From contig NZ_JAANOP010000008.1 in the NCBI RefSeq assembly GCF_011250515.1, positions 1 through 64,000 of the forward strand: a stretch of DNA of 64,000 bases. Reading direction: 5' to 3'. Under the pieces are notes generated by a model. It did not search any database and had not been told where the DNA came from. It worked only from the letters and a program-made list of their open reading frames with translations. Each line of letters starts with the position of its first letter. Position 1 is the stretch's first letter. Shown piece by piece: positions 1 through 8,255 of the stretch. Origin of the DNA: Aquirufa ecclesiirivi (GTDB lineage: Bacteria > Bacteroidota > Bacteroidia > Cytophagales > Spirosomataceae). Made by a program: the position numbers and the translations under genes.

Positions 1-64
1 TGTCACCTATTGCTTTTGAAAAAAAACTATTAAATTTAAATCAAGCTATATGCTAAACAAAAAA

Positions 65-85
65 TACTTGAATACTAATCAAGTA
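65..85. repeat. 7-bp inverted repeat upstream of the sugar operon
   Basis: TACTTGA and TCAAGTA are perfect 7-bp arms separated by 7 bases, about 150 bases before the PfkB kinase start. It could be an operator for the sugar operon or a short hairpin. Nothing here identifies a regulator. Confidence 0.35.
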
Positions 86-119
86 TAAATGACATAAAAC
101 GGTCAACTTCATTCAGGCA

Positions 120-165
120 TTCACAATCTATAATTTATCATTCATCATTTATAATTTACAACTCC
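120..165. repeat. AT-rich degenerate short repeats
   Basis: Units resembling ATAATTTA and ATCATT recur several times in this leader region. It is low-complexity intergenic sequence of a kind often seen in Bacteroidota. No gene was recognised in 1-232. Confidence 0.3.
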
Positions 166-232
166 CTTTTGACGATTTTTATTTAGCTTTACATCATTAT
201 AAACCTATTATTTCAATCTATACCTTTTACGC

Positions 233-1222
233 ATGTCCCCCGAACAATTACGGCAGATCCTAACCCGTATTCAATCCTTGAAAATTGCGGTCATTGGAGA
301 TTTTGCCATTGATTTCTACTTCCAAAAAAGCGAAGCTACTGGCGACTTTTCTGTCGAAACTAAAAAAGAAGTACACTGGGCTAAAGCTCCAAAAACAGGA
401 CTAGGTGGTGCTGGAAATGTGGCCAAAAACCTGGCTACTCTAGGCGTTCCCACTTCCGCATTCGGACTCATTGGTTCAGACATTTTTGGTCGCGACATGA
501 ATTTTCACTGCCAAAATTTAGGCATTCATTCTGAGAATCTTAAGGCTCTAAGTGGCATGGACACACCCACCTATTCGAAACCGATGCAAGGGGATGTGGA
601 GTTGAATCGGATCGACTTTGGTACGCAAGAAAAAGATATCGTTCAGGCTAGTCAAGACTTAGTGGATTCACTCTGTCAGCAAATAATTGACTACGACTGG
701 GTGATCATCAACGAGCAATTCCGCTACCCATTATTGAACCAAAATCTACTAGAAAAGCTACAAGAAGCCATGAATAAGGCGCATAAAATTGGCTTAGCCG
801 ACTTACGAAGCCTTGGAAATTTTGCTAATAATGTATTATTAAAAGTCAATGAATCTGAATTAGCCCATTTACTGAATATAGACCCTGCCCTATTGGAGGA
901 CAATAATCAAGTACCACAAATTGTGAAAGAATGGGTTAAAAGCCGTCAGCAAGGCGCACTAGTAACCCTTGGCGATCGCGGATTAATCTATGCTGACCAC
1001 GACCATTTTCACTGGCAAGCAGGCATCCCTGCCAAAGGCCCCATTGATACAGTTGGTGCCGGCGATATGATTGTTGCAGGGTTTTCTGCTGCTAAAGCTG
1101 CTGGTGCCAGTATACAAGAAGCCTGTGAATTTGCTACCTTGTGTGCGCATATTTCCATCCATAAATTAGGCGAAACTGGTGAAGCCTCCCCTCAAGAAAT
1201 TTTAGATCTAAACCAATTATAA
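233..1222 (+). CDS. PfkB-family carbohydrate kinase
   Basis: This 329-residue protein should phosphorylate a sugar or sugar phosphate with ATP in the cytoplasm. Seen: the N-terminal GGAGN motif (residues 58-62) and the C-terminal PfkB signature DTVGAGD, with the probable catalytic Asp near 278. The layout resembles the kinase half of heptose kinases (RfaE1/HldE) and a group of Bacteroidota sugar kinases encoded beside AGE epimerases, so the substrate is open. It starts the operon: its TAA is two bases before the ATG of the epimerase gene. A stand-alone rfaE2 lies at 36131, but linking the two is only inference. Confidence 0.88.
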   Translation: MSPEQLRQILTRIQSLKIAVIGDFAIDFYFQKSEATGDFSVETKKEVHWAKAPKTGLGGAGNVAKNLATLGVPTSAFGLIGSDIFGRDMNFHCQNLGIHSENLKALSGMDTPTYSKPMQGDVELNRIDFGTQEKDIVQASQDLVDSLCQQIIDYDWVIINEQFRYPLLNQNLLEKLQEAMNKAHKIGLADLRSLGNFANNVLLKVNESELAHLLNIDPALLEDNNQVPQIVKEWVKSRQQGALVTLGDRGLIYADHDHFHWQAGIPAKGPIDTVGAGDMIVAGFSAAKAAGASIQEACEFATLCAHISIHKLGETGEASPQEILDLNQL

Positions 1223-1224
1223 CG

Positions 1225-2508
1225 ATGAATGTTCAAGAAATTGAAGCCCTAAGAAAAGAAATTAAAGACTATACCGAAGCGCACTTATTGCCTTTCTGGT
1301 CCAAAAGAACCATTGACAAAGAATATGGTGGCTATTTGACCCATTTCGATGAGTTTGGAATTGATTCAGGTACCGATGAAAAATCTCTGATCGCCCAAAC
1401 CCGTTCTGTTTTCACTTATTCCCAAGCCTACCGACACGGCTTTGGTGGCCCGATCATGAAGGAAATGGCCGAGCATGGCGTTAAATACCTGATTGAGAAA
1501 ATGTGGGATGAGAAAAATGGTGGTTTCTATTGGATGATGGACCGCAAAGGTAATGCGACTAATAAACAGAAAATTGGCTACGGACATAGTTTTGTTATCT
1601 ATAGCTTGAGTGAATATACCTTAGCTACTGGTGACCCAATCGGTTTGGAATATGCCGAAAAGACCTTTGACCTATTACAAAAATATGCTGTAGATACCAA
1701 CCTGGGGGGCTATTGGGAGTTCTTCTCCGAAGAATGGGAACTGATGGGTGCTGGATCACCCGGTGGCGACCGCAAAACGTTGGACGTTCACATGCACTTG
1801 ATGGAAGCATTTACCACCTTGTACGAAGCTAGTGCTAAAGAAGTACATCGCAGAAAGTTGAAGGAATCCATCGATATTTTGATACAAAAAGTCATGCACC
1901 CCGTGTACGGAACAGGTGTTCCTCAATTCTGGGCCGACTGGTCTGTAGCCCCGCAAATTAAATTTGATATCGTTTGGGGTTGGGATCGTTTTGCGGAAGG
2001 TGGACAAAAAGCCTCAGCCGTTGATAATACTTCTTATGGCCACAACTCTGAATTTGGCTGGTTATTAATGCATGCACTGAACATTGGTAAATTCCCGGTA
2101 GCAGATTATATGGATAACCTGAATAAAGCTTTTTACCATTCGATGGAACATGGAATTGATTGGGAATTTGGTGGTGTATTTGTAGAAGGATCGCACGATG
2201 GACAGGTCTATGACAAAGAAAAAGAATTTTGGCAACAGGCTGAAATGCTGATTGGTATGGCTGACGCCTACCTCTTAACTAAAGATCAAGACTTTCTAAA
2301 AGCTTATCGACAAGTACATCGTTTTGTTTTCGATAAAATGATTAATTTTAACACCGGTGAGTGGTGGCCTTTGATGACCAGAGAAGGAGAACCTATCTGG
2401 AGACATATGTCGCACTCTTGGAAAATTAACTACCATAATGTAAGATCGATGATACTATCCTACGAAAGACTAGGAGAAGTAGCTAAGGTCTTAGCTAACT
2501 CTAACTAA
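1225..2508 (+). CDS. AGE-family epimerase (N-acylglucosamine 2-epimerase / cellobiose 2-epimerase type)
   Basis: The 427-residue protein has the usual length and composition of the (alpha/alpha)6-barrel AGE family, which interconverts sugars at C2 (N-acetylglucosamine/N-acetylmannosamine, or glucose/mannose ends of disaccharides). Seen: His-rich active-site motifs VHMHLMEAF (about 187-195), YGHNSEFGW (about 272-280) and a C-terminal HSWKINYHN (about 396-404). The abundance of Trp and Tyr fits a sugar-binding cavity. It is co-transcribed with the PfkB kinase upstream (2-base gap) and the plug-domain gene 12 bases downstream. The exact substrate cannot be read from sequence. Confidence 0.87.
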   Translation: MNVQEIEALRKEIKDYTEAHLLPFWSKRTIDKEYGGYLTHFDEFGIDSGTDEKSLIAQTRSVFTYSQAYRHGFGGPIMKEMAEHGVKYLIEKMWDEKNGGFYWMMDRKGNATNKQKIGYGHSFVIYSLSEYTLATGDPIGLEYAEKTFDLLQKYAVDTNLGGYWEFFSEEWELMGAGSPGGDRKTLDVHMHLMEAFTTLYEASAKEVHRRKLKESIDILIQKVMHPVYGTGVPQFWADWSVAPQIKFDIVWGWDRFAEGGQKASAVDNTSYGHNSEFGWLLMHALNIGKFPVADYMDNLNKAFYHSMEHGIDWEFGGVFVEGSHDGQVYDKEKEFWQQAEMLIGMADAYLLTKDQDFLKAYRQVHRFVFDKMINFNTGEWWPLMTREGEPIWRHMSHSWKINYHNVRSMILSYERLGEVAKVLANSN

Positions 2509-2520
2509 CCCCATCATGCC

Positions 2521-3381
2521 ATGAAATACGTATTATTTACCCTGTTTGTATTTGCGAGTATTACAGTGAGTGGACAATCTACCACCTCTCCTCAGGAAGT
2601 AAGTCAGATTTTAAGTACGTATTTCAGCAAGACGGCCTCTTCCAGTGCTTTAGCGAATAAAAGCCAAGCACTGGAAGCAAGTCGCACTTTCTCCATTCGT
2701 CGAGATAGTTTATTTATCTACCTCTACGACCCGATGGATGTCTTTACCAAAGGTCCATTTTATGACACGACGGTCATTCCTATCAATCAAATAGAGCAAA
2801 TAAAAATTCATAAGTCGAAAAATGCAACTGGACAAGCTGGTGTAGGAATTGAGTTTATCCAAAAGAATTTTGCCGGTATTTCTGTTAAAGAAAAAGCCAA
2901 AGACAATGGAGCTCCGGCTAAAATCACAGATAAAAATTTGGCCAATGTCAATGCTGCTAGTGTGAATCAAAAAATGATTGGACAGGTAGCTGGGGTGACG
3001 GTTGGTAACGATAATTCTCCTGGTGGTGCCACTATGGTGCGCGTTCGCGGCTATGGTTCCATCAATTCGAATAGCCCTTTGTATGTAGTCGATGATGTAC
3101 CTGTAACAGGAAATTTGAATACCATCAATCCCAATGATATCGAATCCGTTCAGGTTTTAAAAGATGCTTCCTTGACGGCTATTTATGGCGTTAGAGGGGC
3201 AAATGGCGTAGTCTTAATCAAAACGAAAAAAGGAGGTATCAGCTCTGGAATTCCAGCTGATTTACCAAGAGATTTAGTTTTATCTTACACCCTTTGGACA
3301 TGGGGTAAAGCTGCTACGGATTTCAATAAGTCCGATGATAAAATCAAATTGAAGAAATTCCTCGAGCAAGATTATAATTAA
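2521..3381 (+). CDS. Stand-alone TonB-dependent receptor plug domain protein (SusC-like plug, no barrel)
   Basis: This is a 286-residue exported protein: a signal peptide (about 1-19, ending VSGQ), an N-terminal region that looks like a small beta-rich domain, then a SusC-type plug at about 145-240. Recognisable plug motifs are VRVRGYGSINSNSPLYVVDD, NPNDIESVQVLKDAS, AIYGVRGANGVVLI and TKKG. Normal SusC proteins continue for about 700 residues of beta-barrel; here a short tail follows the plug and the frame stops, with no barrel in any frame downstream, where a convergent esterase gene begins. It is probably periplasmic. The function is unknown. Its operon partners are a sugar kinase and an epimerase. 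Confidence 0.82.
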   Translation: MKYVLFTLFVFASITVSGQSTTSPQEVSQILSTYFSKTASSSALANKSQALEASRTFSIRRDSLFIYLYDPMDVFTKGPFYDTTVIPINQIEQIKIHKSKNATGQAGVGIEFIQKNFAGISVKEKAKDNGAPAKITDKNLANVNAASVNQKMIGQVAGVTVGNDNSPGGATMVRVRGYGSINSNSPLYVVDDVPVTGNLNTINPNDIESVQVLKDASLTAIYGVRGANGVVLIKTKKGGISSGIPADLPRDLVLSYTLWTWGKAATDFNKSDDKIKLKKFLEQDYN

Positions 3382-5558
3382 TGGCTTACGATGATATTTT
3401 TCACGTATTCCATTTGATCATTTGTTCTTACCCATAATTTGTACAATCCCTGCGAAAGGTGTTGTACATTTAATTGGGCAGACCCATCTTGACTGATTTG
3501 TGAATCCATCACCAATCGGCCATCCAAGGTATATATTTTCACTAATGCTCCAGCTAATGAAGTTTTTGCTTGAATCGACAAGAAGCTAACTACTGGATTT
3601 GGGAATACCACCACTCCCATGTCATCTGGTAAACTATAGCTATAACTGGCCTTAGGAGATGCGCAAGTTGGTCCAGGAATATAGGTTTTAGTCAAATACA
3701 AGGAATAAGTCCCAGACTCATTCACACGTAAAAGCGTACTTTTTTCGGGCAATACCTTTTGATTGAACTCCCAAAACATATTTGTATCACTAGCTTTCAA
3801 TACAGATGTCTTAAGAAAATAAGGACTTTCCTGTGTAATTACAGGAGCCGCTGGAATGTCAAAAACTCGGGTACTAACGGCATTCGAATAAGCTGTAGTA
3901 CATTGATATTTATTGGTTCCTTTCACTTGATAAGCGCCTTTTTCCTTTACGGTTATCAATGAACTTTGCGCACCTGTATTCCATACATAGTTTAAATCTG
4001 AATTAGCTGCTACTTGTAACTCAACAGAACCGCCTTGGCAAAACAAGGTGTCTCCTTTGACTAAAATAACAGGAGTTGCTGGAGCTTGCAGCGGCTTAAA
4101 TTGAAACAAAGGAACGCTAAATTCATTTCCTACACCATCTTGCAAACGCATCGCATAATTGCCCGATTTGGCTTTTGTTAGGGTATTACTTGTGCTAAAT
4201 ACTTGCGAACTATCATTTAACCATTGAATGTTATCTGGGGTAGTTACACTTAAATTGGTCGCATTGCTATTATCACAAATGACCGAAAAACTAGGTAAAG
4301 CTTTGGGAGTAACCGCCTTGGCATTTTTACTGATCGCCTCAGATATTTTCACTAACCAAAGGTAGGCTAGTTCTTCATAAGCATCTGGAGAGAAATGGAC
4401 ACATTCAGAGAAGGCATCTGGTTTACGAGGAATCTCTACCACATCGGTATAAGGTCCTAAATATATTTCAGGTATACCACTAACTTCGGTCACCATATCT
4501 CCCTGCTTTCTTACCAATAAATCATCCGTATATGACATAGTACAAGCCCCATTTACCAATCCTGCTCCATAAGAAACCTGAGAAACTAACCAAGGCACAT
4601 CAATTCCCGTTTGTGTCCGAAGGTTTTTAATCATATCCTTGAAATTCTGTTGATAGGTATCCGTTTTCGCTTTTCGAAGCTCATAAGAATCTAAACGATA
4701 GCCAAAAGAATCCGTTTCCCCTTGATGCCAAAGTATGGCCCTAACCCCGTTTTTCTTCCCAAATAACTCTACTGCTCGCTTTAAATTCTTAAAAGGAAAT
4801 CCAGCATCATAGGAAATGTTGGGATCAAAAGGATTGGCAGATGGCTTGGCATTAGGTAATGATGATTCATACCAATTCCGCATAACAGTGGCTAACCAGG
4901 CAGTATTGATAAAACAAACAGGAACATTGTAAGTCTCTGCTAAGCGATCCCCCAATCGCGCCCAATAATAATTGGATAATCCCATGGGACCAATCGTGGC
5001 TTTGGCATCCAAATGTTGGAAATCGGTAAAAGGGAAATCAGTGTTCAATCGCCCTAAATAGCGGTAAAATGGCGAATTATTGTAGTCTTTGAAGTAATTG
5101 TACACATTAGCCACATTAACTCGATCATCCTTGGAAAAACTTTCCTCGGCCCGTCGGTTATTTCCTCCTTGGGCATTGGATTGACCAGAAATTATAAAAT
5201 TCTCCCCTACTCCAACGCGATCTAATTGAGTAGAATCTTTTAATTGTGAGCCCTGATAGGTACGAATTTTCAAAGTATACCAACCTCCTTTGGCCGTAAT
5301 GATTTCTTGATAAAAACCAGCCACTGGCTTGGTATTCATACTAGTCCAATCGATTAAGGTCCCTTGACCTGCTTTCACAGGTTCCAATTTATATTGTACC
5401 AAACTTACATCTTGAGAACAATTTCCTAGGATGGATAATCGAGCTTCATTTTGGGCATCCCGCTGAAATACTTGTCGATTATGTGGAAAAACAATGGATA
5501 CTTGACCATTTACTTGCATTGAAAACAATACGGTAAAACATAAAAGCAAGTATTTCAT
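3378..5558 (-). CDS. Secreted SGNH/sialate O-acetylesterase-like protein with T9SS type A sorting domain
   Basis: The preferred start (5558) gives MKYLLLCFTV plus a hydrophobic core ending MQVNGQ, a clear signal peptide; an upstream Met at 5588 would add 10 residues and weaken it. The mature protein has an N-terminal beta domain, then an SGNH hydrolase domain with nucleophile motif GQSNAQGG (Ser about 127), a WHQGETD block and a late His in CVHFSPDAYEE. It resembles carbohydrate O-acetylesterases. Ig-like segments follow, and the C-terminal 80 residues (VVVFPNPV, LDGRLV, LSQGLYKLWV, KNIIV) form a T9SS type A signal. It should be exported and attached to or released from the surface. The stop codon overlaps that of the plug gene. 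A smaller paralogue is at 10101-11198. Confidence 0.85.
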   Translation of the reverse strand: MKYLLLCFTVLFSMQVNGQVSIVFPHNRQVFQRDAQNEARLSILGNCSQDVSLVQYKLEPVKAGQGTLIDWTSMNTKPVAGFYQEIITAKGGWYTLKIRTYQGSQLKDSTQLDRVGVGENFIISGQSNAQGGNNRRAEESFSKDDRVNVANVYNYFKDYNNSPFYRYLGRLNTDFPFTDFQHLDAKATIGPMGLSNYYWARLGDRLAETYNVPVCFINTAWLATVMRNWYESSLPNAKPSANPFDPNISYDAGFPFKNLKRAVELFGKKNGVRAILWHQGETDSFGYRLDSYELRKAKTDTYQQNFKDMIKNLRTQTGIDVPWLVSQVSYGAGLVNGACTMSYTDDLLVRKQGDMVTEVSGIPEIYLGPYTDVVEIPRKPDAFSECVHFSPDAYEELAYLWLVKISEAISKNAKAVTPKALPSFSVICDNSNATNLSVTTPDNIQWLNDSSQVFSTSNTLTKAKSGNYAMRLQDGVGNEFSVPLFQFKPLQAPATPVILVKGDTLFCQGGSVELQVAANSDLNYVWNTGAQSSLITVKEKGAYQVKGTNKYQCTTAYSNAVSTRVFDIPAAPVITQESPYFLKTSVLKASDTNMFWEFNQKVLPEKSTLLRVNESGTYSLYLTKTYIPGPTCASPKASYSYSLPDDMGVVVFPNPVVSFLSIQAKTSLAGALVKIYTLDGRLVMDSQISQDGSAQLNVQHLSQGLYKLWVRTNDQMEYVKNIIVSH

Positions 5559-5670
5559 AGTTTGGCGTTTATCAGTTAGGGTTGGCAAATTTTGGGTACT
5601 AAAATAGTAAAAAGCATCGGCAAAGGGAAATCAATTGATTAAAGACTCGACGATTCAACAAGCAAAGCGC

Positions 5671-6834
5671 TTAATAAATCCAATTGAATGGAGAAATCCG
5701 TTCCAAATGCATGATCAAGGTATAAGTTGGCGTGAAAAAATTTGCCAAAAACAAGAGAAAAATCAAGACTCTTGCACTTTCGTGTTCTTTCACATGATGG
5801 ATGATTTGAAAGAATACCAATATAATAGGAAAACAAAAAGTAAGACTTCGCGTGACATCATCTACTGCAGTGGCAGCAATAAATGAAGCTAAATAAATCC
5901 CAAAATATAACCAAGCCGAGGTCCATATATGTTGCTTAATAAAATAAGCAAAAACAAAAATAGGTAAAAAAATCGCCCATTTTAAAGCAGAAAATAAAGC
6001 ATATGGTAATTTAAATCCATGCAAAAAGGCAAAGCCCAATTGTACCCCAGCCTGTTTTCCAATAGGTGTCTCTAAATGAAAATTGGCGTATAAATAAAAT
6101 CGAATCAAGGCATACAATGAATAACTAATCAATAGATAATGTGTCGCTCTGTTTTTCAAAAGAAAATCACGAATCACGTTGGTCCATTTACCTTGAGGTA
6201 TCCCTGTTTGAAATAAAAATAATAATGGCAAATTTAAGGCAGGAAATAGACTACGCTCATCCACAAAAAAGGCTAAAATCAAAGCTAAAATAGACCAAAC
6301 GCGATCATAATAAAAACAAGCTAGTAACAGAAATACAAAGGCGTATGAATCATAAAAAAGCGTATCATAAACAAATGAATGTCCTACATAAGTAAACAAC
6401 ATACATGCTGTTGCCCAAAATGCCATGGGAGCATCTCCTCCAGCTAACTTTCGAACTAGATTAAATAAGAGAAAAAGAAAAAAGGGCAGTAATAGTACCT
6501 GCAAATAAAACAGTCGAATGGCATTTAAATGAAATACCTTTCCTATCACATAAGGAGTAATACGCAATTCTCTTTTGGCAAAATGCTCTTTCGAATCTTT
6601 GCCCACCATCGCCACCAAAGGATGTTCAATCTTACTATTGACAAATTCAATCAAATACTTATCATTGCTCGTCCAGGAATTGTACATCCGCTTCTCAATA
6701 ACCTTTGGAAAATAGAGTAAAGAAAACCCAGCAAATAGACCTAGGCAAATAATCAAAACGCCTAATTGATGTTGTGCCCATTGGCTAATCAATTCATTCC
6801 ATCGACGAAAAATAGTAGGAATATGGGGAATCAT
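5671..6834 (-). CDS. Polytopic membrane protein of unknown function
   Basis: I do not recognise this 387-residue protein. It has about eight to ten hydrophobic segments, beginning with one at about residues 24-42. A soluble stretch of about 60 residues after the first membrane segment resembles the first extracytoplasmic loop of GT-C-type glycosyltransferases, but no diagnostic Asp motif was found, so this is only a possibility. Aromatic content is high in the membrane part. The start is an ATG at 6834. It stands alone, between the esterase and the TPR lipoprotein. A plus-strand frame at 5635-5886 overlaps its 3' end and looks like a shadow. Confidence 0.7.
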   Translation of the reverse strand: MIPHIPTIFRRWNELISQWAQHQLGVLIICLGLFAGFSLLYFPKVIEKRMYNSWTSNDKYLIEFVNSKIEHPLVAMVGKDSKEHFAKRELRITPYVIGKVFHLNAIRLFYLQVLLLPFFLFLLFNLVRKLAGGDAPMAFWATACMLFTYVGHSFVYDTLFYDSYAFVFLLLACFYYDRVWSILALILAFFVDERSLFPALNLPLLFLFQTGIPQGKWTNVIRDFLLKNRATHYLLISYSLYALIRFYLYANFHLETPIGKQAGVQLGFAFLHGFKLPYALFSALKWAIFLPIFVFAYFIKQHIWTSAWLYFGIYLASFIAATAVDDVTRSLTFCFPIILVFFQIIHHVKEHESARVLIFLLFLANFFTPTYTLIMHLERISPFNWIY

Positions 6835-6984
6835 AAGTAATTAGAGAATATAGCAGATGTAGATACCTGAGAGCTTATTTCTAGCTTTTCTTGTATCGCA
6901 ATTTAACTTTAATTATACTTTTTTGCTAAATTATCATATTTCTTCTGTCTTGGCAAATATCCGCTTTAAGTTAAGAAAAGAGGA

Positions 6985-7482
6985 TTAGGGCTTCAAAGAA
7001 CAATATTTAGCTTGCAAAGTGATAGCTGAAGTATCTCCAGCCGAAATTGCCTCTTGAAGATCGAGACATGCTTCAGTCAAATCACCTAATGCAATAAATG
7101 AATCAGCTCGCTGACGGTACACTTCTACATACCATGGTGCTTTAGTGAGGCAAATAGAATAATCCTTGATAGCGCTTTTGTGATAGGCCAATTGAGATTT
7201 GAAATACCCTCGAAAAAAATAATAATCTGGACGCGAATCATTTAAGCTAATTGCTTTATTCATATCGGCAATGGCTAAAGAATGGTAGCCCGCTAAACTC
7301 CGACTGGCCGCCCGAGCAAAATAGATTTCATCGTTTCGCTTGTCCTTCAAAAGAGCCTCACTAAATTCTACATTTGCCCCCAAATAATCTTGATTGGAAA
7401 ACTTACTGATACCTGTTTGATACTGTACTTGACCTGTACAAGATATTAGTAAAAACAAACAAAGGATTATCAGGTATCTCAA
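6985..7482 (-). CDS. TPR-repeat lipoprotein
   Basis: A TTG start at 7482 gives MRYLIILCLFLLISC, a compact lipoprotein signal with lipid-anchored Cys15, followed by about four tetratricopeptide-type helices (motifs such as YFARAASRSLAGYHSLAIAD and YYFFRGYFKSQLAYHKSAI). The frame stays open to another TTG at 7566, which would add 28 residues and run into the terminator of the upstream tRNA copy; I prefer the inner start. The protein is probably anchored at the periplasmic face of a membrane and binds a partner protein. The partner is unknown. It lies just outside the duplicated tRNA-Gln region. Confidence 0.7.
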   Translation of the reverse strand: MRYLIILCLFLLISCTGQVQYQTGISKFSNQDYLGANVEFSEALLKDKRNDEIYFARAASRSLAGYHSLAIADMNKAISLNDSRPDYYFFRGYFKSQLAYHKSAIKDYSICLTKAPWYVEVYRQRADSFIALGDLTEACLDLQEAISAGDTSAITLQAKYCSLKP

Positions 7483-7572
7483 ACGAATGAATCTTTTTTT
7501 GATTTTTGCTAAAAATAAGAGCAGCCCTTCAAAAATCCTATTTTCTCGATTTATTTCAAAAAACAAAAAAAA

Positions 7573-7600
7573 TCCCCCGCCGAAAAATCAGCGAGGGTAA
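7573..7600 (-). terminator. Terminator downstream of the degenerate tRNA-Gln copy
   Basis: On the minus strand, CCCTCGCTGA pairs with TCGGCGGGGG around a T loop and is followed by a T-rich tract. It is the diverged sibling of the hairpin at 8880-8905, with one changed stem base. Confidence 0.6.
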
Positions 7601-7606
7601 GGGTGC

Positions 7607-7676
7607 TTGACCTAAAGGATTCGAACCTAGAACGACTGAACCAAAATCAGATGTTTTACCTTTACACCATAGGTCA
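7607..7676 (-). pseudogene. Degenerate tRNA-Gln (UUG) copy
   Basis: This 70-base copy keeps the acceptor stem (TGACCTA/TAGGTCA) and the full anticodon arm with anticodon TTG. It has lost one base in the 3' strand of the T stem (four bases, CCTT, opposite CTAGG; the sound copy has CCTAG). It also carries a mismatch in the D stem (GTGT against AAAC; the sound copy has ACAC). Two faults in separate stems make a working tRNA unlikely, although transcription and partial function cannot be excluded. Confidence 0.75.
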
Positions 7677-7705
7677 ATTTCAAATCGAATGCAAAAAACA
7701 GACTC

Positions 7706-7793
7706 AATAAGTCAAGTTATAATTTTACATTTTATTTGAAATAGTCAACTTATATATTTACTTTTATTAAAAATAGTCAATATATATATTTAC
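7706..7793. repeat. Three tandem direct repeats (iteron-like) before the HTH gene
   Basis: Copies at 7706-7728, 7740-7761 and 7772-7793 follow the pattern AATAGTCAACTTATATATTT plus AC; the first is the most diverged. The copies are spaced by 34 and 32 bp, about three helix turns, and the spacers are also alike (TTTTATT). The last copy ends three bases before the HTH gene ATG at 7797. The natural reading is an operator array for the HTH protein; a mobilisation or replication iteron is the alternative. Confidence 0.75.
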
Positions 7794-7796
7794 ATT

Positions 7797-8255
7797 ATGA
7801 ACAAGAAATCATTACAACGTCAACAACTGAATGACAAAATGTTGATACTGGCTTCTATTAATCAGGTGATTAGCCCACCTATTGGATGGGTAAAAGCAAT
7901 TCGAACCTCTCTGGGGATGTCCATGTTGCAATTAGGGAATAAACTCTCCAAATCAAAACAAGGAATAGCCGATATAGAAAAAAGGGAAATAGAAGGAGGC
8001 ATTACAATAAAGGCATTAAGGGAGGTTGGAGAAGCTTTGGATATGAAATTAGTATATGGTTTTGTCCCAATTGATGGTTCCCTAGAGGCACTTATAGAAA
8101 AAAAAGCGTTGAAGCTAGCCACTAAAATTGTGATGAGAACATCCAATACCATGAGACTGGAAGATCAGGAGAACTCAAATGAGCGAATTGAGAAAGCCAT
8201 AAAAGAGAGAACTCATTCGTTAAAACAAGAAATGCCAAAAATTCTATGGGATTAA
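7797..8255 (+). CDS. HTH protein of the 'mobile mystery protein A' type (antitoxin-like)
   Basis: The 152-residue protein has an XRE-type helix-turn-helix at about 38-85 (RTSLGMSMLQLGNKLSKSKQ, then IADIEKREIEGG). The order of features and the partner gene match the TIGRFAM pair 'mobile mystery protein A/B', described as a mobile, addiction-module-like couple. It probably represses its own operon, plausibly through the three repeats just upstream. Its end overlaps the Fic gene start by 10 bases, so translation is coupled. The genes lie between two tRNA-Gln copies. An antitoxin role is inferred from context and not shown by a motif. Confidence 0.82.
   Translation: MNKKSLQRQQLNDKMLILASINQVISPPIGWVKAIRTSLGMSMLQLGNKLSKSKQGIADIEKREIEGGITIKALREVGEALDMKLVYGFVPIDGSLEALIEKKALKLATKIVMRTSNTMRLEDQENSNERIEKAIKERTHSLKQEMPKILWD

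Larger units (their letters stand above)
7566..7703. repeat. Left copy of a ~135-bp direct repeat containing tRNA-Gln
   Basis: This copy aligns with 8873-9011, with about nine differences over roughly 133 positions. It covers the terminator hairpin, the tRNA and the start of its upstream flank. The two copies bracket the HTH/Fic gene pair with the same orientation. Confidence 0.85.

Noticed and set aside
5635-5886. Plus-strand 83-residue frame
   Set aside because: It mostly overlaps the well-supported minus-strand membrane protein and has no family motif or promoter; it looks like a shadow.
7483-7566. Extended N terminus for the TPR lipoprotein
   Set aside because: The extension puts 28 charged residues before a perfect lipoprotein signal and runs into the tRNA-copy terminator; the TTG at 7482 is better.
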